Assembly (NCBI GenBank): GCA_963839475.1 | Contig: CAWIVH010000001.1 | Location: 744,001-808,000 of the forward strand | Reading direction: 5' to 3' | Origin: CAWIVH01 sp963839475 | Lineage (GTDB): Bacteria; Acidobacteriota; UBA6911 | DNA: 64,000 bases | Shown: positions 49,148 to 58,674 of the stretch, piece after piece | How positions within the stretch are numbered: position 1 is the first letter of the stretch | Layout: each line of letters starts with the position of its first letter | Notes under the pieces: model-generated | Database searches by the model: none | What the model was told of the DNA's origin: nothing | What the model saw: only the letters and a program-made list of their open reading frames with translations | Position numbers and translations under genes: made by a program

Positions 49148-50308
49148 ATGAAGAAGTTTATAATTGCTGCATTCGTAGGTTTTCTGTGCTTGTCGCAGAT
49201 TGAAATCGAAGGGGGCCAAATGATTCCGAAGAAAGCTGGGGATGCAAAATCGGCGGCGCCGCTTCCGCTGGGTATTAACAAGGTACCGTTCGGGAAGACA
49301 AGCGACGGCACACCCGTCGATCTTTATGTTTTGTCCAACGGCAAAGGCATGGCCGTGGAGATCATCACTTACGGAGGGATCGTAGCAAAGATACTGGTCC
49401 CGGACAAATCCGGGAAGACCGGCAACGTGGCTCTGGGTTTTGAAACCCTGGCGCCGTATCTCGGCGTGCACCCCTATTTGGGTGCGATCGTGGGCCGGTA
49501 CGCGAATCGGATAGCAAAAGGGCGATTCACCATCAACGGAAAGGAATACAAGCTGGCCACCAACGACGGGCCAAACCATCTCCATGGCGGGTTGAAAGGC
49601 TTCGACAAAAAGGTCTGGAAGGCCGAGCCCCGCATGTCGCCCGAAGGCCCGGGCCTGAAACTCTCTTATGCCAGTGTAGACGGGGAAGAAGGCTACCCCG
49701 GCAATCTGGCCTGCATCGTCACCTACACGGTGACGGCGAAAAGCGAGCTGAAAATCGAGTACCAGGCCGCCACCGATAAGGCAACGGCTGTAAATCTCAC
49801 CAACCATTCCTATTTCAACCTGGCCGGGCCCGGGACCGGAGACGTCCTCGGGCACGTAGTGACCATTCTTGCCGACCGTTACACGCCCGTGGATAACCTC
49901 CTTATACCAACCGGGAAGATCGATCCGGTTCAGGGCACCCCGATGGACTTCACCAGGCCATTCGCGATCGGGGCCCGGATAGCCGAGGTGAAAGGCGGCT
50001 ATGATCACAATTGGGTCCTGAACAGCGGCGGATCGACAACGCCGGCGCTGGCGGTGAAAGTTCACGAGCCCAAAAGCGGCCGGACCATGGAGGTTTACAC
50101 GACCCAGCCGGGCATCCAGTTCTACACCGGAAACTTCCTGGATGGGACCGTTCAAGGGTTGGGTGGAGCCTACAAGAAGCACTATGGTTTTTGCCTGGAG
50201 ACCCAGCACTTCCCGGATTCCGTCAATCACCCCAACTTTCCTTCAGCTATCCTGGAACCGGGGAAGACCTATCACGAGGTGACCATTTATAAATTCGGCG
50301 TCCAGTAA
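49148..50308 (+). CDS. Aldose 1-epimerase, exported
   Basis: 386 residues with a signal peptide (KKFIIAAFVGFLCLSQI). Interconverts alpha and beta anomers of galactose, glucose or related sugars. Active-site residues: the two His in PNHLHGG and NLTNHSYFNL, the Asp in GGYDHNWVLN, and the C-terminal Glu in FCLETQHFPDSVNHPNFPS. A gagaggg ribosome site precedes the ATG. Periplasmic mutarotases usually accompany polysaccharide breakdown. It heads a close + run with rnhA (19 bp) and the alginate-lyase-family gene. Confidence 0.93.
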   Translation: MKKFIIAAFVGFLCLSQIEIEGGQMIPKKAGDAKSAAPLPLGINKVPFGKTSDGTPVDLYVLSNGKGMAVEIITYGGIVAKILVPDKSGKTGNVALGFETLAPYLGVHPYLGAIVGRYANRIAKGRFTINGKEYKLATNDGPNHLHGGLKGFDKKVWKAEPRMSPEGPGLKLSYASVDGEEGYPGNLACIVTYTVTAKSELKIEYQAATDKATAVNLTNHSYFNLAGPGTGDVLGHVVTILADRYTPVDNLLIPTGKIDPVQGTPMDFTRPFAIGARIAEVKGGYDHNWVLNSGGSTTPALAVKVHEPKSGRTMEVYTTQPGIQFYTGNFLDGTVQGLGGAYKKHYGFCLETQHFPDSVNHPNFPSAILEPGKTYHEVTIYKFGVQ

Positions 50309-50327
50309 TACTGTCTAAGGAGTAGAT

Positions 50328-50813
50328 TTGGAATCTCTCAAACAGGTGACGATTTACACGGACGGAGGTGCTTTGGGAAATCCGGGCCCCGGCGGCTATG
50401 GAGTCGTGCTTCTCTATGGCTCAAGCCGGAAAGAATTGTCCGGTGGTTTCAGGCTCACGACCAACAACCGCATGGAAATCCTCGCAGCCATTCAAGGGCT
50501 GGAAGCGCTCAAAGCCCGCTGCCGCGTCACCCTCCACAGCGATTCACAATACCTCGTGAATGCAATCGAAAAAGGCTGGGCGGAGCGATGGCAGGCAAGC
50601 GGCTGGATGAGGAATAAAAAAGAAAAAGCCCTTAATCCCGACCTCTGGGAGCGGCTGCTTGATCTCTGCGCTCGGCACCAGGTCAAGTTCGTCTGGGTCC
50701 GCGGTCATGCCGGCAATACCGAGAACGAGCGCTGCGATGAACTGGTTCAGCAGGCTGCCCGCGGGGAACATCTGGATGTCGACGAAAATTATGAAAAGGG
50801 GGAACACAGGTGA
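50328..50813 (+). CDS. rnhA: Ribonuclease HI
   Basis: 161 residues. Cleaves the RNA strand of RNA-DNA hybrids in the cytoplasm (R-loop and primer removal). The DEDD site is complete: YTDGGALGNPGPGGYG, NNRMEILAAIQGL, LHSDSQYLVNAI and NERCDELVQQAA, with the mobile His in WVRGHAGNTENERC. The TTG start at 50328 follows AAGGAGTAGA. Its stop overlaps the next start (GTGA). A housekeeping gene set between two carbohydrate genes. Confidence 0.95.
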   Translation: MESLKQVTIYTDGGALGNPGPGGYGVVLLYGSSRKELSGGFRLTTNNRMEILAAIQGLEALKARCRVTLHSDSQYLVNAIEKGWAERWQASGWMRNKKEKALNPDLWERLLDLCARHQVKFVWVRGHAGNTENERCDELVQQAARGEHLDVDENYEKGEHR

Positions 50814-51967
50814 TATTCAGGACTTCCTTCGCTCTCGCCCTCGCTCTGACTGCGCTGCCAGCCTTCGGTCAGATGGCGGACCTTAAAAGGATCGAAAGCG
50901 AAAGGATCCTCCGCCAAGCCGAATATTTCCTGAAGGAAAGCCCGGTCACGATCACTTCGTTTCCGGCCCCCAGGAGTGCCGGCGGCCTGCATGATTTTTC
51001 CTCGGAAGGGGATTACTGGTGGCCGGATCCGAAAAATCCCGACGGGCCGTACATCCAGCGCGACGGCATGACCAATCCGGACAATTTCGTGCAGCACCGC
51101 CTGGCGATGACACGATTCAGCATCATTACGGCGGGCTTGACTTCAGCCTGGATCGTGACCGGGGATGAAAAGTACGCCGCCCAGGCAGCCGGTCATCTTC
51201 GCGCCTGGTTCATCGACGAGAAAACCCGGATGAATCCCAACCTGCAATATGCGCAATCGATCAAGGGGCGGGTGACGGGTCGCGGAGTCGGGATCATCGA
51301 CACAGTTCATCTGATTGAAGTGGCGCGCTCCGCACAGCGGCTATCTAAATCAAAATCCCTCACATCCGCCGAGCACGAAGGTGTGAAGTCCTGGTTCAAA
51401 AACTACCTGGATTGGATGACCACTCACCCCTACGGGATCGAGGAGCGGGATGCTAAGAACAACCACGGCACCTGTTGGGTTATGCAGGCGGCGGCTTTTG
51501 CCAGCCTAACGGGGGACGAGCAGCTTCTCGATTTTTGCCGCAAGCGATTCAAGGAGGTGCTGCTTCCAGGACAAATGGCCGCGGACGGGAGTTTTCCCCT
51601 GGAATTGAAGCGGACTAAACCCTACGGCTATTCCATATTCAACCTCGACGCCATGGCAACCATCTGCTGGATCCTCAGCCGGCCCGGCGACAGCCTCTGG
51701 GATTTCAAGCTTCCGGATGGGCGCGGGATAGCCAAAGGGATGGAATTTCTCTTCCCCTATCTCGCGGATAAATCTTCCTGGCCGCATGGCCGGGATGTAA
51801 TGTACTTTGAGGAATGGCCCGTGCGCCAGCCTTGCCTTGCTTTCGCCGGGCTGGCATTGAAACAGGACAAGTATCTCGATCTCTGGAAAAAGCTAAATGC
51901 CGATTCAGCCAACGCCGAGGTAATTCGGAACCTCCCGATCCGTCACCTGCTGCTTTGGCTGGAATAA
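50810..51967 (+). CDS. Alginate-lyase-family secreted protein
   Basis: 385 residues from a GTG that overlaps the rnhA stop. A signal peptide (FALALALTALPAFGQ) is followed by an alpha/alpha-toroid of the alginate lyase (PL5-type) superfamily: GDYWWPDPKNPDGPYIQRDG, AGHLRAWFIDEKTRMNPNLQ, KNNHGTCWVMQAAAFASLTG, GQMAADGSFPLELKRTKPYG and YSIFNLDAMATI. The conserved Asn-His (NNHG) and the Arg/Tyr region typical of lyases are present. Such proteins in soil bacteria cleave uronic-acid or related polymers by beta-elimination, but many members are uncharacterised, so the substrate is open. Confidence 0.8.
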   Translation: MIFRTSFALALALTALPAFGQMADLKRIESERILRQAEYFLKESPVTITSFPAPRSAGGLHDFSSEGDYWWPDPKNPDGPYIQRDGMTNPDNFVQHRLAMTRFSIITAGLTSAWIVTGDEKYAAQAAGHLRAWFIDEKTRMNPNLQYAQSIKGRVTGRGVGIIDTVHLIEVARSAQRLSKSKSLTSAEHEGVKSWFKNYLDWMTTHPYGIEERDAKNNHGTCWVMQAAAFASLTGDEQLLDFCRKRFKEVLLPGQMAADGSFPLELKRTKPYGYSIFNLDAMATICWILSRPGDSLWDFKLPDGRGIAKGMEFLFPYLADKSSWPHGRDVMYFEEWPVRQPCLAFAGLALKQDKYLDLWKKLNADSANAEVIRNLPIRHLLLWLE

Positions 51968-52034
51968 TGGATTCGCCCATTTGAAACCGACACGGGCCAA
52001 GCTTCGCCTCCCCCGTGAACTGGAGTAACCCGCC

Positions 52035-53834
52035 ATGAAAAACCGGCTTCCGGCCCTTATCGGTTCTGCCGTTCTGATTATCTCTCAAGCATCGGGCCAG
52101 GCACCCTCCCGCACCACCCGCCCGGCTTTGCGCGGTACCCGCCACGCCGTGGTTTCGATGAAGCCGGAGGCAACCCTGGCAGCCGAACGCATTCTGCGCT
52201 CCGGCGGAAACGCCTTCGACGCCGCTGTTGCCGGGCAGGCGGTCCTGGGGATCGTCGACAATGCGATGAACGGAATCGGGGGAGACGCTGTCCTCTTGAT
52301 TTATGACAGTAAAAAACGGGAAGTGCTTTCCATCAACGCGGAAGGCACAGCACCGAAACTGGCAACCATCGAGTGGTTCAAGAAAAATCAGGGCGGAAAA
52401 ATTCCAGTCAATGACGGGCTATTGTCTGCAAGCATCCCGGGCGTGGTCGACGCCTGGTACACACTTCTCGAGCGCTGGGGCACAATGACTTTTGCCGAAG
52501 TTCTCCAGCCGGCGATTGAAATGGCAGAGAACGGCTTCCCGCTCCCTGAAAGCTTCATCAGCCGGATGGCCGAGGGAAAGAAGCTTGGGAAGTATCCGAC
52601 CAGCCGAAAGCTATACCGCCTAGACGGGCCGCCGTTCAAGGCGGGGGACATTTTTAAAAATCCTGACCTGGCGCGAACCCTGCGCCGGCTCGTGGATGCT
52701 GAAAAGCAAAATGCCGGGAAAGGCAGGCGCGAGGCGCTGAGGGCGGCGCGCGATCGGTTTTACAGGGGGGACATCGCGCGCGAGCTAGCCCGCTTTTTCG
52801 AGGATAACGGCGGTCTCTACCGTTATGAGGATTTCGCGGGGTACTCCGCCAAAATCGAAACGCCCGTCTCCATCAACTACCGGGGTTACCAGGTTTACAA
52901 GAATCCATCGGCCACTCAGGGACCGGCAGAGCTCTTCGCTCTCAACCTGCTGGAGGGATACGACCTGAAAGCCATGGGGCATAATAGCGCGGATTACATA
53001 CACACTTCGCTCGAAGCCATGAAACTGGCTCTGGCAGATCGGGACAAATATCTTGCTGATATGGACTTTGTCAGCATTCCCTACGAAGGGCTGCTGTCCA
53101 AAGAATATGCCCGCGAAAGACGCAACCTGATCGACGCCCAGAAGGCGTCGCTCGAATTCAGGCCCGGGAATGCGGAACGGTTCATGAAGGAAGGTAAGCC
53201 GGTGGAACGTCCCGTCGATATTGACTACAAAGCGGATGCCGATCATGTCGGGGACACCAGCTACATCGCCGTCATGGATAAGGATCGGAACATGGTCTCC
53301 TTTACACCGAGCCTGCACAGCGCCTTCGGGACAGGTGTGGTCATGGGGGATCTGGGCTTTATTTTGAACTGCCGGGGTGACTATTACTCGCTGGTTCCGG
53401 GGCACGCCAACCAGCTCGAACCGGGCAAGCGCCCGCGCAGCACACTGCAGGGAACCCTGGTAATGAAGGACGGCCAGCCCTTCATGATCACGGGCAGTCC
53501 CGGCGGCGACGATCAATGCATGCGGACGATGCAAACCCTGCTCAACGTGATCGATTTCGGCATGAACATTCAGCAAGCCATTGAGGGGGCGCGCTGGACG
53601 ACGCGCAGCTTCCCTGCGTCGCCATTTCCCCACACGATGTATCCCGGGGAAATGACCGTCGAGGAACGAATCCCGCAGGCCATTCGGGATGTCCTTCTGA
53701 AGAGAGGCCACAAGTTGCTGGTGTCGGGTCCCTGGACCCAGGGCGCCAACGGCGGGATTGTCTATGACGCGCGCACGGGTGTAATTTGCGCTGGTGCAGA
53801 TCCCCGCGTGGACGCGTACGCCCTGGCATGGTAG
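52035..53834 (+). CDS. ggt: Gamma-glutamyltransferase, exported
   Basis: 599 residues with a signal peptide. Hydrolyses or transfers gamma-glutamyl groups (glutathione salvage) in the periplasm after self-cleavage into two subunits. Large subunit: HAVVSMKPEATLAAERILRS, GGNAFDAAVAGQAVLGI and PGVVDAWYTLLERWGTMTF. The cleavage/nucleophile Thr is in DHVGDTSYIAVMDKD (usual T-T-H replaced by D-T-S). Small subunit: PRSTLQGTLVMKDGQPFMIT, then GSPGGDDQCMRTMQTLLNVI and the AIEGARW region. It stands between the alginate-lyase-family gene and the convergent rlmB. Confidence 0.9.
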   Translation: MKNRLPALIGSAVLIISQASGQAPSRTTRPALRGTRHAVVSMKPEATLAAERILRSGGNAFDAAVAGQAVLGIVDNAMNGIGGDAVLLIYDSKKREVLSINAEGTAPKLATIEWFKKNQGGKIPVNDGLLSASIPGVVDAWYTLLERWGTMTFAEVLQPAIEMAENGFPLPESFISRMAEGKKLGKYPTSRKLYRLDGPPFKAGDIFKNPDLARTLRRLVDAEKQNAGKGRREALRAARDRFYRGDIARELARFFEDNGGLYRYEDFAGYSAKIETPVSINYRGYQVYKNPSATQGPAELFALNLLEGYDLKAMGHNSADYIHTSLEAMKLALADRDKYLADMDFVSIPYEGLLSKEYARERRNLIDAQKASLEFRPGNAERFMKEGKPVERPVDIDYKADADHVGDTSYIAVMDKDRNMVSFTPSLHSAFGTGVVMGDLGFILNCRGDYYSLVPGHANQLEPGKRPRSTLQGTLVMKDGQPFMITGSPGGDDQCMRTMQTLLNVIDFGMNIQQAIEGARWTTRSFPASPFPHTMYPGEMTVEERIPQAIRDVLLKRGHKLLVSGPWTQGANGGIVYDARTGVICAGADPRVDAYALAW

Positions 53835-54024
53835 CGCCGCATGAATCGGGAACATAGGAGCGCGATGGCCTTACAAATTCTCAGATTCACTCCACCTTCC
53901 CGGACCGGCTCAAAGGCTGACGATTCCCACGGTCACGAGGCGGGAGACAAGGCGCTCCAGCAAGCGTCAAGGCCTGGAACATCGGCTGACGGAGAGCAAT
54001 TAATCTTCGCGGTTCAATGGAGAA

Positions 54025-54756
54025 TCAGGCTTTCAAGGCCCGCTGGCGGAGGACTTCATATAGGGCAATGCCGGCGGCCACACTCACGTTGTGCGAACTT
54101 ACCTTTCCGCGAACAGGAATGGAAACGAGGAAATCGCAGCTTTCCCGCACCAGGCGGTGCAGACCGCTCCCTTCGCCTCCCATTACCAATGCGGTCGGCA
54201 CCGTGAAATCCGCCTGCCAAATGGATTGTCCCGATTCGGCTTCGAGACCTGCCACCCAGTACCCCCGTTTTTTCAGCAGCTCGATCAGCTGCGTCACGTT
54301 GGCCATGCGCGCCAGCTTCAGATGAGCGGACGCGCCGGCACTCGCTTTGATAGCCGCCGGGTTCAGGCCTGCGCTGCGGCGGTGAGGCAGGAACACACCG
54401 TCCGCGCCGGCCACTTCGGCCGAGCGGAGAATCGCCCCGAGGTTGTGCGGATCCTCGATCCCGTCCAGCACAAGCACCAGCCCGGGGGAAGATGCGAGAT
54501 CGAGGATCTCCTCGGCTTCGAGCGTGGGCATCTCTGCCACATAACAGAGAACTCCCTGGTGGCGCTCCCCTTCCGACTTCCGATCGAGCCAGTTCTTTTC
54601 CTCAAAGGCAAGCGGGGTGTGGTGTGTGCGGCCGAGATCGATGATCTCCTGCAGCCGTGGATTTTTCTGACCGCGCTGGATGCAGATCCGTTCGATGCGG
54701 CGCGGATCGGCTTTGAGAGCTTCGAGTGTTGCGTTGATGCCGTAGAGAACCGCCAT
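54025..54756 (-). CDS. rlmB: 23S rRNA 2'-O-methyltransferase RlmB-like (SpoU family)
   Basis: 243 residues from the ATG at 54756; the open frame upstream overlaps gltX. A TrmH/RlmB-type enzyme with the trefoil-knot SPOUT fold that methylates the ribose of G2251 in E. coli 23S rRNA. Motifs: MAVLYGINATLEALKADPRR, LDGIEDPHNLGAILRSAEVA, VMGGEGSGLHRLVRESCDFL and PVRGKVSSHNVSVAAGIALY, the SAM-binding knot. The usual S-L-N is S-H-N. It starts 8 bp after gltX ends and is last in the radA-to-rlmB block. Confidence 0.9.
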   Translation of the reverse strand: MAVLYGINATLEALKADPRRIERICIQRGQKNPRLQEIIDLGRTHHTPLAFEEKNWLDRKSEGERHQGVLCYVAEMPTLEAEEILDLASSPGLVLVLDGIEDPHNLGAILRSAEVAGADGVFLPHRRSAGLNPAAIKASAGASAHLKLARMANVTQLIELLKKRGYWVAGLEAESGQSIWQADFTVPTALVMGGEGSGLHRLVRESCDFLVSIPVRGKVSSHNVSVAAGIALYEVLRQRALKA

Positions 54757-54764
54757 ATATCCCT

Positions 54765-56273
54765 TTACCCGAGAAGCTCCAGCACCGCCTGCAGCCGCTC
54801 GCGGCACGACATGACCCGGCGGGGCAGATTCAGCCGGCTCCCCTCCTCATAGATAGGTATCAACCGGTCCAGCTCGGGGCCGGAGCCCTTGCCTGTAAGC
54901 GCGGCCCTGATCGGGTGGAACAGGTTTTTCCCTTTTTGTTTGGTGGCAGCCTTGACCTGGCCGACGATTATCTTGTAAGCCTCGATCGTAACGGTTTCAC
55001 GTTCCTGGACCAGGCGCAAAAACTCTTTGGCAACCGCTTTGGCCTCGGCAGTCTGGAGGGTCGCCTGCGCATCAGCGTCCAGCGCCGGGATGCCCTCGAA
55101 CCCATAAATCAGTGGAGTTTCCCCCGGAAGCTGGTCCAGGTGATCGGCGTGGGTTTTGACGGCGTCGACCACTTTAGCCAGCCACTCGCGGCCGGCGGCG
55201 TCCGGCTCCTGAGGGAAAAGGCCGGCGGAAACGAAATAGGGTTCAGCCCGCAGGGCGAGATCGGCTGGAGGCATCCGGTTGATATAGCTCCGGTTCATCC
55301 AATCCAGCTTGGCGCGGTCGAAGATTGCGGGGCTCTTGGAAACGCGATCCAATCCGAAAAGCCGGGCGATATCTGTGAGCGCCATGATTTCCTGCCCTTC
55401 TTCCGGCGGAGACCAGCCGAGGAGCGAGAGGTAGTTCACCAGGGCTTCGGGCAGATATCCCTGGGCACGGAACTCTTCGACCGAGGTGGCGCCATGCCGC
55501 TTGCTGAGTTTCTGCCCGTCGGGACCCAGCACCGTGGACAGATGAGCAAACTCGGGCACAGCATGACCGAGGCCTTCGTAAATGAGAATTTGCCGGTGCG
55601 TGTTGGAGAGATGGCCGTCGCCGCGGATCACGTGCGAGATTTCCATCAGGACATCGTCGACAACGCAGGAAAAATTGTAGGTGGGGCTGCCATCGCTTCG
55701 CAGGATGACCGGATCGCTTACCTGGGAGGTTTCGATATCGATTCTCCCGAATACCAGGTCGGAGAAGCCGACCATGCCCGGGCGAACCCGGAGACGCAAC
55801 GTGAAAGGCTCTGCGGCGGCGCTTTTGGCCTGCAGTTCGGCCTGGCTGAGATGGCGGCATCTTCCCGAATAGCGCGGCATCTCGCCGCGCGCTAATTGTT
55901 CCTGACGTATCTGCTCCAGCTCTTCGCCGGGGCAGAAGCAACGGAAGGCTTTGTCCTCCTTCAACAGACGCTGCGCGTATTCACGATAAAGCCCGTAACG
56001 GTCGGTTTGACGGTAAGGGCCGAAAGCGCCCCCTATATCAGCCCCCTCGTCCCACTCCAGGCCCAGCCATCGCAGATCTTCGAGAACCTGCCGCTCATAT
56101 TCCGGCCGGCTCCGCTCGGCGTCGGTATCCTCGATACGCAGGATAAAGCTGCCGCCGCTGTGGCGGGCGGCGAGCCAGTTGAAAAGCGCGGTGCGCACAT
56201 TCCCCACGTGAAGGAAGCCTGTGGGGCTGGGTGCAAACCGGACACGCATTTTAGGGGGACTTGCCTCACTCAT
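54765..56273 (-). CDS. gltX: Glutamyl-tRNA synthetase
   Basis: 502 residues; charges tRNA-Glu with glutamate. HIGH-like motif in FAPSPTGFLHVGNVRTALFN, KMSKR-like motif in GQKLSKRHGATSVEEF. The zinc-like segment CFCPGEELEQ with a second Cys in SGRCRH is present. The usual RGEDHLSNT is RGDGHLSNT. GAGGT lies 9 bp before the ATG. The gene follows ispDF (24 bp gap) and precedes rlmB, an order conserved in distant bacteria. Confidence 0.97.
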   Translation of the reverse strand: MSEASPPKMRVRFAPSPTGFLHVGNVRTALFNWLAARHSGGSFILRIEDTDAERSRPEYERQVLEDLRWLGLEWDEGADIGGAFGPYRQTDRYGLYREYAQRLLKEDKAFRCFCPGEELEQIRQEQLARGEMPRYSGRCRHLSQAELQAKSAAAEPFTLRLRVRPGMVGFSDLVFGRIDIETSQVSDPVILRSDGSPTYNFSCVVDDVLMEISHVIRGDGHLSNTHRQILIYEGLGHAVPEFAHLSTVLGPDGQKLSKRHGATSVEEFRAQGYLPEALVNYLSLLGWSPPEEGQEIMALTDIARLFGLDRVSKSPAIFDRAKLDWMNRSYINRMPPADLALRAEPYFVSAGLFPQEPDAAGREWLAKVVDAVKTHADHLDQLPGETPLIYGFEGIPALDADAQATLQTAEAKAVAKEFLRLVQERETVTIEAYKIIVGQVKAATKQKGKNLFHPIRAALTGKGSGPELDRLIPIYEEGSRLNLPRRVMSCRERLQAVLELLG

Positions 56274-56296
56274 TTCGTGTTACCTCGAGGGGTGAA

Positions 56297-57559
56297 CTAT
56301 TTTCTTTCCAGCAACGCCACAGCCTGGGCGGAGATCCCTTCGCCCCGCCCTTCGGCATTGAGCCCTTCCGTAGTGGTTGCCTTGACACTGACCGCCCCGG
56401 GATCGACTCCGAGCGCCTCCGCGAGATTGTGAATCATCTCCGGCATGAAAGGCGCGAGTTTGGGGCGCTGCGCCAGCATGGTGGCATCGACGTTAACGAT
56501 CTTCCAGCCAGCCCGATCGAGCATCGACCTGGCTTCTCGGAGAAATTCCAGGCTGTTTCGGTTGCGCTGCGCGGGATCGGTGTTGGGAAAATGTCGGCCG
56601 ATATCGCCGAGAGCCGCGGCGCCCAGCAGTGCGTCACATATGGCGTGGCTGAGCGCGTCTGCGTCCGAATGTCCTTCCAGCCCCTTTTCGAAGGGGATTT
56701 CCACGCCGCCCAAGATCAGTTTTCTGCCTTCCACCAGACAGTGATAGTCGATTCCGTGTCCAATCCTCATTCGGATGTCTTCTCCACCCTCGGCAACGGG
56801 CGCATCGCCCGACAGCAGAAGTTCGGCGACTTTTAAATCAAGCGGCCGGGTGACCTTGATATTTTCCGCGGATCCCGGCACCACCGCAACCGGGTAACCA
56901 GCCCAGCGCGATACCGAGGATTCATCGGTTCCAGTGAAACCGGCGGCGCGGGCCCGCTTCAGAGCCTCCCGCAAAATGGGAGCGCGGAAACATTGCGGTG
57001 TCTGGATCGCGTAGAGCTCCTCGCGGGGGGGCGTAACCTTGACCCTTCCGCGTTTCGACACTCGCTGAATGGTCTCGGTGGCAGGCAGGCCCGGCACTGC
57101 CCCGCCGTTCCGCCATGCAGCTTCCAGGGTACGCTCCATGGTTGCCCGGTCGCAGAGCGGCCGGACCGCGTCGTGAACCAGCACCAGCTCCGCGCGCCGG
57201 GATGCGACGGCGAGTCCGCGGCGCACCGATTCCTGACGCGTGTCGCCGCCGCGCACACAGCGCACCGGAATTTTCCAGTCCTGCCGCTGCAACATTTGTT
57301 GTGCGTACCTGATCTGCCCGGCCGGTAGGGTGACGACAATCTGAATAAGGCCGTCCAACGATGCGATTCTCTCGAGCGTGCGTAAGAGAATTGGCTTGCC
57401 CGCCAGGTCGAGGAACTGCTTCGGCACGGCCGAGTTCATTCGTGTGCCCGTTCCTCCTCCCGCCACAACGGCGACAATGGAGGGGGTTGAACCGCGAAGG
57501 CCGCCAAGTTTTTTTGGCTTACCCTTTTGCGGCCTTCGGGGGCTTTGCGGTTCAGGCAT
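56297..57559 (-). CDS. ispDF: Bifunctional IspD/IspF (MEP isoprenoid pathway)
   Basis: 420 residues. Residues ~27-260 are IspD (2-C-methyl-D-erythritol 4-phosphate cytidylyltransferase): VVAGGGTGTRMNSAVPKQFL, LVHDAVRPLC, IQTPQCFRA and GTDESSVSRWAGYPVAVVPG. Residues ~263-420 are IspF (2,4-cyclodiphosphate synthase): GHGIDYHCLVEG, HSDADALSHAICDALLGAAA, DIGRHFPNTD and KATTTEGLNAEGRGEGI. Together they catalyse two of the steps from MEP to IPP. The first ~26 residues are basic and non-conserved, and are encoded by an aaccgcaaag-type repeat (see findings). No ribosome site lies before the ATG at 57559, so the true start may be an alternative codon nearer residue 27. Confidence 0.93.
   Translation of the reverse strand: MPEPQSPRRPQKGKPKKLGGLRGSTPSIVAVVAGGGTGTRMNSAVPKQFLDLAGKPILLRTLERIASLDGLIQIVVTLPAGQIRYAQQMLQRQDWKIPVRCVRGGDTRQESVRRGLAVASRRAELVLVHDAVRPLCDRATMERTLEAAWRNGGAVPGLPATETIQRVSKRGRVKVTPPREELYAIQTPQCFRAPILREALKRARAAGFTGTDESSVSRWAGYPVAVVPGSAENIKVTRPLDLKVAELLLSGDAPVAEGGEDIRMRIGHGIDYHCLVEGRKLILGGVEIPFEKGLEGHSDADALSHAICDALLGAAALGDIGRHFPNTDPAQRNRNSLEFLREARSMLDRAGWKIVNVDATMLAQRPKLAPFMPEMIHNLAEALGVDPGAVSVKATTTEGLNAEGRGEGISAQAVALLERK
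57488..57554. repeat. aaccgcaaag-type hairpin overlapping the 5' end of ispDF
   Basis: tgaaccgcgaaggccgccaa (57488-57507) pairs with the region 57529-57554 (gcggccttcgggggctttgc, then ggttca). It has the same wording as the hairpins at 32180 and 61699. Unlike those it does not lie wholly between genes: the open frame of ispDF runs straight through it. Confidence 0.65.
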
Positions 57560-57594
57560 TCGAGCGCGCCGTGCTTTTGGTGAGCGACTAATTC

Positions 57595-58674
57595 TCAGTG
57601 ACTTTCAACCGGAGGCGCGGGCGGCTTTTCATAAGGCCTCCGGTCGGAGCGCGATTGTCCGCCACCTTCCGATTCCTCTGGGAATCGTCCGAAAATCATT
57701 TTGCCCGCAGTCGTCTGCAGCACCGAAGTCACCTGCGTGGCGATCGTCTTCCCAATCATGCGCCGGGCATTGTCAACGACGACCATCGTGCCGTCGTCAA
57801 GGTACGCGACTCCCTGGTTGTACTCCTTGCCTTCCTTGAGGATGAAAACCTTCATGGTCTCGCCCGGGAGCACCACAGGTTTGAGTGCGTTGGCCAGCTC
57901 GTTAATATTCAGAACTTCGACCCCTCGAAGCTGCGAGACCTTGTTTAAATTGAAATCGTTTGTAACGATCTTTCCACCCACTTCCTTGGCCAGTTCAATC
58001 AGCTTGAGATCGACCTCTTTGACGTCCGGGTAATCCTTTTCAACCACCTGGACCGTGATTCCGGGGATTGATTTGATCTTTTCCAGAATATCGAGGCCTC
58101 TCCGGCCGCGGTTGCGCTTGATCGAATCGGCACTGTCGGCAATCTGCTGAAGCTCCCGCAGGACGAAATGGGGCACCACCAGCGTCCCGTCCAGAAAGCC
58201 GGTTTTGCAGATGTCGGAAATGCGCCCGTCGATGATCACGCTGGTATCGAGCACTTTCTGCGACTTGCGAGCACCCCTGTCGCTGAAAATCCCACCCAGG
58301 GCGGAAAGATCGAGGTACTCCCCTTTGGCCGCGCCCGAGAGCAGGCCTACGTAAGCCATTAGGATAAGCACCATCACCTGGGCAAAGGTTTCGGCGCGAG
58401 GGGAGATCTGCATTCGTCCGATGACCATGCTGATCAGGCTTGCCCCGATGATGCCAAGAATGGAGCCCAACGCCGCCCCGATGAGGGTCTTGAGCGACAA
58501 CAACCGGACGCGAATCTCAGCAAAAATAACCAGGGCGCCAAGAAGGGCGCTAAGTAAAATCGTAAGAGGGAGTTGGACGCTTGAGGGAAATCCCTCGAGA
58601 TGGAATGGTTGAACGAACGCTCCGCTTAATAGAATCGATACCACCAGAAAAATGCGAATGATCCAGAGATCCAT
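57595..58674 (-). CDS. Membrane-anchored PIN/TRAM protein (YacL family)
   Basis: 359 residues from an ATG behind AAGGAGC. Four membrane helices (~residues 5-25, 34-54, 60-87 and 97-118) are followed by a PIN nuclease-like domain (KVLDTSVIIDGRISDICKTG, VVPHFVLRELQQIADSADSI, GGKIVTNDFNLNKVSQLRGV with the acidic triad) and a TRAM RNA-binding domain (PGETMKVFILKEGKEYNQGV). The family function is not settled; an RNase anchored to the membrane is likely. In Bacillus, yacL also lies between radA and ispD, as here. Confidence 0.9.
   Translation of the reverse strand: MDLWIIRIFLVVSILLSGAFVQPFHLEGFPSSVQLPLTILLSALLGALVIFAEIRVRLLSLKTLIGAALGSILGIIGASLISMVIGRMQISPRAETFAQVMVLILMAYVGLLSGAAKGEYLDLSALGGIFSDRGARKSQKVLDTSVIIDGRISDICKTGFLDGTLVVPHFVLRELQQIADSADSIKRNRGRRGLDILEKIKSIPGITVQVVEKDYPDVKEVDLKLIELAKEVGGKIVTNDFNLNKVSQLRGVEVLNINELANALKPVVLPGETMKVFILKEGKEYNQGVAYLDDGTMVVVDNARRMIGKTIATQVTSVLQTTAGKMIFGRFPEESEGGGQSRSDRRPYEKPPAPPVESH

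Noticed and set aside
53841..54206. 121-codon + frame between ggt and rlmB
   Set aside because: Mostly antisense to rlmB, no ribosome site, unusual composition. The 190-bp gap holds only a half repeat word.
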